Origin: Vibrio navarrensis
GTDB lineage: Bacteria > Pseudomonadota > Gammaproteobacteria > Enterobacterales > Vibrionaceae
DNA length: 64,000 bases
Assembly (NCBI RefSeq): GCF_000764325.1
Contig: NZ_JMCG01000002.1
Coordinates: forward strand, 248,001-312,000
Reading direction: 5' to 3'
Shown: piece by piece, positions 58,669-64,000 of the stretch
Position numbering within the stretch: the stretch's first letter is position 1
How the letters are laid out: each line of letters starts with the position of its first letter
Program-made: the position numbers and the translations under genes
Notes under the pieces: model-generated
Databases searched by the model: none
Told to the model about the DNA's origin: nothing
Seen by the model: only the letters and a program-made list of their open reading frames with translations

Positions 58669-58687
58669 GGCCAGCTTCCCGCTGGCC
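58669..58687 (-). promoter_or_regulatory. Intercistronic hairpin after the binding-protein gene
   Basis: GGCCAGC, loop TTCCC, GCTGGCC: a perfect 7-bp GC-rich stem between the binding-protein stop and the permease start. There is no T-run, so it suits a 3' stabiliser that leaves more binding-protein mRNA, common in importer operons. Confidence 0.6.
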
Positions 58688-58698
58688 GATGAGGAGGA

Positions 58699-59664
58699 TT
58701 ACTGAACGTCTGTCGCGCGCTCAAGTACAGAAGCAGGAATCGTTACACCGAGCTTAGTAGCAACACGCTGGTTCACCACTAAATCAGAACCAGTGGCGAC
58801 TTTTACATCCAACTTGCCCGGTTCTTGGCCATCTAAAATGGCTGCGACGTACTCTGCCGTTTGTACACCGACTTGATAGTAATCAAAACCTAAGCTCGCA
58901 ATCGCCCCTTTTTCAACATAAGAGGTCGCCCCTCCAAACACCGGGGTTTTCGCTTGGTTTGCAGCACCAATCATCCCTTCGATCGCACTGGCAACGGTGT
59001 TGTCCGTCGGTGCATACAGCACGTCAGACTTAGCCGCAATCGCTTGAGTCGCTGACTGAACATCAGCACTTTTCAGCGCAGTGGCTTCCACCACCTGTAA
59101 ACCCTTCTCTGCTGCACTCTTTTTCAGCAACTCGACTAGCGTCACCGCGTTGGCTTCACCTGGGTTATACACCACACCAATCGACTTGGCATTCGGCAGA
59201 ATTTCTTTGATAAGGTCAACATGCTGAGAAACAGGAGAAAGGTCAGACAAACCCGTCACATTCTTGCCCGGTTGCTGCATAGTTTTGACCAGCTTCGCCC
59301 CAACAGGGTCAGTTACCGCAGTAAACACCACCGGAATAGAGCGAGTCGCCGAAACCAAAGCCTGCGCAGTTGGCGTAGCAATGCCCACTAATACATCTGG
59401 GTTTTCCCCAACAAACTGACGGGCAATTTGCACCGCAATCGCTGGGTTGCCTTGCGCTGTTTTGTAATCAAATTCGAGATTTTCCCCTTCAACATAGCCT
59501 TTGGCTTTCAGGCCATCGAGCAATCCTTGACGCGTTGCATCCAAGGCGGGATGTTCAACGATTTGCGATACCGCAACTTTGGCAGTTTTCGCTAATACCG
59601 ATTGAGATGAGAGTAATGCAGCACTGGCAAGAACGGCCGTCGCGATCAGTTTTCCTGCTTTCAT
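58699..59664 (-). CDS. ABC transporter substrate-binding protein (PF04392 type)
   Basis: The periplasmic receptor of the importer, 321 residues, with a Sec signal peptide (1-25, ending SVLAKT; no lipobox Cys). The mature part shows AVSQIVEHPALDATRQGLLDGL (in part) and VVFTAVTDPVGAKLV, and VGVVYNPGEANAV-like sequence (here IGVVYNPGEANAV). These are hallmarks of the ABC_sub_bind family that includes TrpX. The ligand is unknown. It is the first gene of the operon, with a 253-base upstream region in which I see no riboswitch. Confidence 0.9.
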   Translation of the reverse strand: MKAGKLIATAVLASAALLSSQSVLAKTAKVAVSQIVEHPALDATRQGLLDGLKAKGYVEGENLEFDYKTAQGNPAIAVQIARQFVGENPDVLVGIATPTAQALVSATRSIPVVFTAVTDPVGAKLVKTMQQPGKNVTGLSDLSPVSQHVDLIKEILPNAKSIGVVYNPGEANAVTLVELLKKSAAEKGLQVVEATALKSADVQSATQAIAAKSDVLYAPTDNTVASAIEGMIGAANQAKTPVFGGATSYVEKGAIASLGFDYYQVGVQTAEYVAAILDGQEPGKLDVKVATGSDLVVNQRVATKLGVTIPASVLERATDVQ

Positions 59665-59862
59665 CTTGACTCCTTGATTTCAGCATAATTTAGGTGGGTG
59701 ATGTTGTGTTTGTTTATTGTGTTCGATCTTTATTGTGTGCACTTTTCGTGCATCTGAATGACATTATTACCAGTAACTTAGCGTGATGGAAAGTGGGATT
59801 TAACAGAAAACAAACAAAAAGGAGAGATAAGACAAAGTGTCTAGCGGAAAATAACGCAAAAC

Positions 59863-59885
59863 AAAAGGCAGCACGAAGGCTGCCC
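59863..59885 (-). terminator. Terminator after yfbV
   Basis: GGCAGC (59867-59872) and GCTGCC (59879-59884) form a 6-bp stem. On the minus strand TTTTGTTTTG follows. It lies about 34 bases past the yfbV stop. Confidence 0.7.
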
Positions 59886-59917
59886 GGAAGAATTCACTTA
59901 AGCACGTAGAAATTGCG

Positions 59918-60370
59918 CTAAAACCAACGTTCTAAGGCACTTTTATCCAGTTGACGAAAAGCACGATTGAGGATCTGTGCTAGCTCTTTGTAGCGCGGGC
60001 GAGATCTGAGGGGTTCCAAAGCAAACCCTGTCTCGACAATCTTCTGATGCAACTCACGATACCAACTCGCCAACGCAGGAGGCAATTGCGTGTTAGAGCG
60101 GTTGCCAAGCCACCACATTCCTTGCAACGGCATACTTAGAGCGAACAGTGCCACCACAATAGCTTGTGGCAGGGCTTGGTAATTGTCGAAAGCCATTTGG
60201 GTAAGCAGACTAATGGCCGCAATCGCAGGCATCACTTTCACGCCGAAGCGCGTCGCCTTAATGATTCTCTGGTCAGGAAATATGGCGTTCAACTCTTTGC
60301 GCATCGGCCAGATATCCATGTACTTTTGCCCATCTCGTAGGCTGTGGGCTAATCCGACTTTATTGCTCAT
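59918..60370 (-). CDS. yfbV: UPF0208 membrane protein YfbV
   Basis: A 150-residue inner-membrane protein with two membrane segments (about 47-65 and 72-92) and a basic tail. In E. coli YfbV has been linked to chromosome macrodomain organisation, insulating Ter from neighbouring DNA, but the mechanism is not clear. The motif [24 protein letters not shown] (in part) at the N-terminus is diagnostic. It diverges from ackA, the same order as in E. coli. Confidence 0.92.
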   Translation of the reverse strand: MSNKVGLAHSLRDGQKYMDIWPMRKELNAIFPDQRIIKATRFGVKVMPAIAAISLLTQMAFDNYQALPQAIVVALFALSMPLQGMWWLGNRSNTQLPPALASWYRELHQKIVETGFALEPLRSRPRYKELAQILNRAFRQLDKSALERWF

Positions 60371-60709
60371 AACGCCCTCACTAAAATTTAGTTGAAGATT
60401 TAAACTGAAAACGCAAAAAATTGATGAAAGTTAATATCCTTTCAAATTTTTTTTGTTATCATTGCCTATTATCGTTATCCTTTGACGATCCTCAATGTCA
60501 TTGTTGCTGTATTTTACAATTTAAGCAACTCTGAGGACCTATCTGCAAAGGATGGCAAAGGTGGTGATTGGGATCGCCACCTTTCTTTATTACGGAAAGC
60601 AAAAGTTTTTTGACCAAGATTAGTACGCAGCTGTAACGGCATCGTCTATTCTTGTGAATGATTTTTCATCCTTACTGATCTTTATCAGACGAATAACAGG
60701 TAGTCACAA
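60371..60709 (+). promoter_or_regulatory. Divergent control region yfbV/ackA with leader hairpin
   Basis: The 339 bases hold no gene. The ackA leader contains a 12-bp stem at 60557-60584, listed separately. A TTGACG at 60480-60485 could be a -35 element. I see no certain CRP or other activator site. Confidence 0.45.
60557..60584 (+). terminator. Leader hairpin upstream of ackA
   Basis: AAAGGTGGTGAT and ATCGCCACCTTT form a 12-bp stem with one wobble pair and loop TGGG, then CTTTATT. It looks like a terminator or the end of a short leader RNA, 126 bases before the ackA ATG. Confidence 0.5.
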
Positions 60710-61906
60710 ATGTCTAAGCTAGTTTTAGTTTTAAACTGCGGTAGTTCTTCTCTCAAATTTGCTGTTGTTGATGCCGAGAATGGCGACGAGCATCTATCAG
60801 GTCTTGCTGAGTGTCTTCACCTTCCTGAAGCACGTATCAAATGGAAACTGGATGGCAAACACGAAGCTCAGCTGGGTAACGGTGCAGCACACGAAGAAGC
60901 CCTAGCGTTTATGGTAGAAACTATTCTTGCTTCTAAGCCAGAGCTTTCTGAAAACCTAGCAGCAATCGGTCACCGTGTAGTACACGGCGGCGAGCAATTC
61001 ACTCAGTCAGCGCTTATCACTGACGACGTTCTCAAAGGTATCGAAGACTGCGCAACACTGGCACCGCTTCACAACCCAGCACACATCATCGGCATTAAAG
61101 CGGCACAAAAATCGTTCCCTGCACTGAAAAACGTGGCGGTATTTGATACTGCTTTCCACCAAACGATGCCTGAAGAATCTTACCTATACGCTTTGCCATA
61201 CAGCCTGTACAAAGAGCACGGTATCCGTCGTTACGGCATGCACGGCACGTCTCACCTCTTCATCACTCGTGAAGTAGCCAATATCCTTGGCAAGCCAGTG
61301 GAAGAAGTGAACATCATCAACTGTCACCTAGGTAACGGCGCTTCTGTTTGTGCAGTGAAGAACGGCCAGTCAGTGGATACTTCAATGGGCCTAACACCAC
61401 TTGAAGGTCTAGTAATGGGTACTCGTTGTGGCGATATCGACCCTGCGATCATCTTCCACCTGCACGATGCGCTTGGCTACTCGGTTGAAAAAATCAACAC
61501 TATGCTGACCAAAGAGTCTGGCCTAACTGGTCTGACTGAAGTGACGTCTGACTGCCGTTTCGTTGAAGACAACTACGGCCAGAAAGAAGAAGCAACTCGC
61601 GCGATGGATGTATTCTGTCACCGCCTTGCTAAATACGTTGCTGGTTACACTGCAACTCTAGACGGTCGTCTAGACGCCATCACTTTCACTGGCGGCATCG
61701 GAGAAAACTCTGCTCCAATCCGTGAAATGGTTCTCAACCGCCTTGGCATCTTCGGTATCGAAGTAGACAGCGAAGCAAACCTAAAAGCACGTTTCGGCGG
61801 CGAAGGCGTTATCACAACAGCAAACAGCCGTATCCCAGCGATGGTTATCTCAACCAACGAAGAGTTGGTGATTGCAGAAGATACTGCGCGTCTCGCAGGT
61901 CTGTAA
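60710..61906 (+). CDS. ackA: Acetate kinase
   Basis: Interconverts acetyl-phosphate plus ADP and acetate plus ATP. With Pta it forms the acetate overflow/uptake route. The 398-residue protein begins [14 protein letters not shown] (phosphate 1 motif) and has RVVHGGEQF at about 88-96, [13 protein letters not shown] sequence ([12 protein letters not shown]) at about 175-186, and [14 protein letters not shown] at about 326-339. Codon bias is strong, as for a highly expressed gene. Pta follows after 139 bases that include a terminator-like hairpin. Confidence 0.98.
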   Translation: MSKLVLVLNCGSSSLKFAVVDAENGDEHLSGLAECLHLPEARIKWKLDGKHEAQLGNGAAHEEALAFMVETILASKPELSENLAAIGHRVVHGGEQFTQSALITDDVLKGIEDCATLAPLHNPAHIIGIKAAQKSFPALKNVAVFDTAFHQTMPEESYLYALPYSLYKEHGIRRYGMHGTSHLFITREVANILGKPVEEVNIINCHLGNGASVCAVKNGQSVDTSMGLTPLEGLVMGTRCGDIDPAIIFHLHDALGYSVEKINTMLTKESGLTGLTEVTSDCRFVEDNYGQKEEATRAMDVFCHRLAKYVAGYTATLDGRLDAITFTGGIGENSAPIREMVLNRLGIFGIEVDSEANLKARFGGEGVITTANSRIPAMVISTNEELVIAEDTARLAGL

Positions 61907-61915
61907 TCGACTTCA

Positions 61916-61949
61916 CTGGCTAGCCTCACCGCTAGCCAGATTTCTTTTT
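61916..61949 (+). terminator. Attenuating terminator between ackA and pta
   Basis: CTGGCTAGC and GCTAGCCAG form a perfect 9-bp stem with loop CTCACC, followed by ATTTCTTTTT. It should end part of the ackA transcripts before pta. Confidence 0.82.
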
Positions 61950-62045
61950 GACAAAAGAATAAGGGGCTTCACTGCTATTGTTTGGCTCGGCCAAGCCATA
62001 CGCAGTTAAGCTTTTATCCCCCAATAGTTAAAGGTACTTTGTCTG

Positions 62046-64000
62046 ATGTCCCGTACTATTATGCTTATCCCAGCCAGTGCCGGTGTTGGTTTAACCAGCG
62101 TCAGCATGGGTGTCCTACGCGCTATGGAGCGCAAGGGCGTTAAAGTTTCTTTTTACAAACCTATCGCTCAGCCACGCAGTGGCGGTGATCAGCCCGATCT
62201 AACTAGCACCATCGTTGCAGTCAATAGTGACATGAAAATTGGCGAGCCAATGCAGATGTCAGTGGCTGAAAACTTGATCGGCAACGATAACATGGGCGAG
62301 CTGCTTGAGACCGTTGTAGAGCGTTACAACCAGATCAATAAAGATGCGGATGTTACGCTGATCGAAGGTTTGGTTCCAACACGTAAGCATCCATTCGCCA
62401 ACCAAGTGAACGCAGAAATCGCCGCTACACTGGGCGCGGAAATTGTGTTGGTTGCCACCCCAGGCACAGACAACCCATCGCAGTTGAAAGAGCGCATTGA
62501 AGTGGCTTGCTCAAACTTCGGCGGCACAAAAAACAAGAACATTTCTGGCGTGATCATCAACAAGCTAAACGCCCCTGTTGACGAAGCGGGCCGTACTCGC
62601 CCTGACTTGTCGGAAATCTTTGACGACGCCGACAGCGCAAAACAGAACCAGCTTGAAGTGATGCAGATCTTCAACTCAAGTCCAATCCGCGTTCTGGGTT
62701 GTGTGCCTTGGAGCATCAATCTAATTGCTACTCGCGCCATCGACATGGCTAAGCACCTGAAGGCCGAGATCATCAATCAAGGTGACATCAAGACTCGCCG
62801 TATCAAAAGCATCACCTTCTGTGCACGCTCTCTGCCGCACATGATTGAGCACTTTAAACCGGGTTCGCTGTTGGTGACCTCTGCGGACCGTCCAGACGTT
62901 ATCGTTGCAGCATCGCTTGCCGCAATGAACGGTGTGGAAATTGGCGCCGTGCTTCTGACTGGTGGTTACGATATTCCGGCTGAAATCGAAGGTTTGTGTA
63001 AGCCAGCGTTTGAAACCGGCCTACCTATCTTCAAAGCACAAGGCAACACTTGGCAGACCTCTTTGAACCTGCAAAGCTTTAGCTTAGAAGTACCAGCAGA
63101 CGACAAAGAGCGTATTGAATTCATCAACGACCACGTTGCAAGCCACATTGACGGCAACTGGATCGAATCCATGACCGAAGGCACGCAGAAATCACGCCGT
63201 CTGAGCCCACCAGCGTTCCGTTATCAGTTGACTGAACTGGCACGTAAAGCGGGTAAACGTATCGTGCTTCCAGAAGGTGATGAGCCACGTACCGTCAAAG
63301 CGGCGGCTATCTGTGCCGAGCGCGGTATCGCAGAATGTGTCCTGCTTGGTAACCCTGAAGAGATCAAACGTGTTGCCGCTCAGCAAGGCGTTGAACTTGG
63401 TGCTGGCGTGCAAATCATCGACGCAGATGCGATTCGTGAAAACTACGTTGCTCGCCTAGTTGAGCTGCGTGGCGCGAAAGGCATGACCGAAGTAGTTGCG
63501 CGCGAAAAACTGCAAGACTCTGTGTTCCTTGGCACCATGATGCTCGAAGCCGATGAAGTTGACGGTCTGGTTTCGGGTGCGGTCCATACGACTGCGAACA
63601 CCATCGTTCCTCCGTTCCAGATCATCAAGACAGCACCAAATGCGTCGATCGTATCATCAGTATTCTTCATGCTTTTGCCTGATCAAGTACTGGTTTACGG
63701 TGACTGTGCGATCAACCCAGATCCAACCGCAGAGCAGTTGGCAGAGATTGCTATCCAGTCAGCAGATTCTGCCGCAGCGTTCGGCATTGAACCACGAGTA
63801 GCCATGATCTCTTACTCAACCGGTGAATCAGGCAAAGGCGCTGACGTTGACAAAGTGCGCGAAGCAACACGCATTGCACAAGAGAAACGCCCTGATCTGA
63901 TCATCGACGGTCCACTGCAATACGACGCAGCAATTATGGAAAACGTGGCCGCTTCTAAAGCACCAAACTCTCCAGTTGCGGGTAAAGCAACCGTATTCGT
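62046..64000 (+). CDS. pta: Phosphate acetyltransferase (partial, C-terminus off window)
   Basis: Converts acetyl-CoA plus phosphate to acetyl-phosphate. The first 651 residues are open to the end of the window; the full family length is about 710-720. The N-terminus is [20 protein letters not shown], the start of the P-loop-like BioD domain of long Pta, followed by a DRTGG domain (about 220-330). The catalytic PTA_PTB domain begins near 395 with [17 protein letters not shown] (in part). It continues with [29 protein letters not shown] and [10 protein letters not shown]. The start is the ATG at 62046 with AAAGG about 12 bases upstream. Confidence 0.97.
   Translation, partial: MSRTIMLIPASAGVGLTSVSMGVLRAMERKGVKVSFYKPIAQPRSGGDQPDLTSTIVAVNSDMKIGEPMQMSVAENLIGNDNMGELLETVVERYNQINKDADVTLIEGLVPTRKHPFANQVNAEIAATLGAEIVLVATPGTDNPSQLKERIEVACSNFGGTKNKNISGVIINKLNAPVDEAGRTRPDLSEIFDDADSAKQNQLEVMQIFNSSPIRVLGCVPWSINLIATRAIDMAKHLKAEIINQGDIKTRRIKSITFCARSLPHMIEHFKPGSLLVTSADRPDVIVAASLAAMNGVEIGAVLLTGGYDIPAEIEGLCKPAFETGLPIFKAQGNTWQTSLNLQSFSLEVPADDKERIEFINDHVASHIDGNWIESMTEGTQKSRRLSPPAFRYQLTELARKAGKRIVLPEGDEPRTVKAAAICAERGIAECVLLGNPEEIKRVAAQQGVELGAGVQIIDADAIRENYVARLVELRGAKGMTEVVAREKLQDSVFLGTMMLEADEVDGLVSGAVHTTANTIVPPFQIIKTAPNASIVSSVFFMLLPDQVLVYGDCAINPDPTAEQLAEIAIQSADSAAAFGIEPRVAMISYSTGESGKGADVDKVREATRIAQEKRPDLIIDGPLQYDAAIMENVAASKAPNSPVAGKATVF

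Noticed and set aside
58109..58705. 198-residue plus-strand ORF
   Set aside because: It is antisense to the ABC permease, with the Pro/Arg/Lys-rich composition usual for the complement of membrane protein genes.

Overview
The window is a stretch of chromosome from a gamma-proteobacterium of the genus Vibrio. The gene orders (yceD-rpmF-plsX-fabH-fabD-fabG-acpP-fabF-pabC-mltG-tmk-holB-tatD-ptsG; mlc beside pykA; fadR/nhaB/dsbB; yfbV/ackA/pta), a 279-residue FadR with the Vibrio-type insertion, and many near-identical Vibrio protein signatures all point that way. I suspect Vibrio vulnificus or a close relative, but the species is inference. I see no rRNA, tRNA, insertion sequence, phage gene or CRISPR array, and most of the window is conserved chromosomal backbone.

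Layout. 1-542: the start of a YejB-like peptide/microcin C ABC permease, cut by the window edge. 978-6316: a minus-strand block with pyrF, lapB, lapA, ihfB, rpsA and cmk (pyrimidine synthesis, LPS assembly control, nucleoid protein, ribosomal protein S1, CMP kinase). 6545-8478: sohB and the divergent yciK. 8597-13801: a LexA-type SOS box followed by the imuA-imuB-dnaE2 mutagenic repair operon, the most accessory-like block. 13905-18000: cheV, the glucose regulator mlc, and pykA. 18022-20029: a patatin-like lipase with a tiny YnhF-like membrane protein gene just upstream, then an unassigned beta-barrel outer membrane protein. 20488-22043: an NSS-family sodium symporter and its 30-residue MetS-like partner. 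22044-22721 is non-coding and holds a nested inverted repeat. 22722-24152: ptsG.

24596-35067 is one long minus-strand gene train for fatty acid synthesis and its neighbours, read from yceD down to tatD. It links ribosomal protein L32, phospholipid initiation (PlsX), the FabH/FabD/FabG/ACP/FabF cycle, folate (PabC), peptidoglycan (MltG), dTMP kinase and DNA polymerase III delta-prime. 35217-40538: maf/yceF, rluC, then a long leader and rne (RNase E). 40596-49318: a low-molecular-weight phosphatase, btuR, asmA, udk, apbC, metG and an unknown membrane-anchored protein. 49357-54871: fadR, nhaB, dsbB, a SEC-C/UPF0149 protein and dusC. 54914-59664: a MalZ-type glucosidase and a three-gene ABC importer of unknown substrate (binding protein, permease, ATPase). 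59918-64000: yfbV, ackA and the beginning of pta (acetate overflow).

Connections. Mlc (15063-16280) is the classical repressor of ptsG, and two inverted repeats 32 bp apart lie upstream of ptsG, so regulator and likely target sit within 8 kb of each other. PtsG, PykA, AckA and Pta together cover glucose uptake to acetate. FadR and the fab cluster form a lipid-metabolism theme. I did not find a clearly new multi-gene system. The best leads are the YnhF-like/patatin pair, the structured gap at 22294-22352, the ackA leader hairpin, and the uncharacterised ABC importer.
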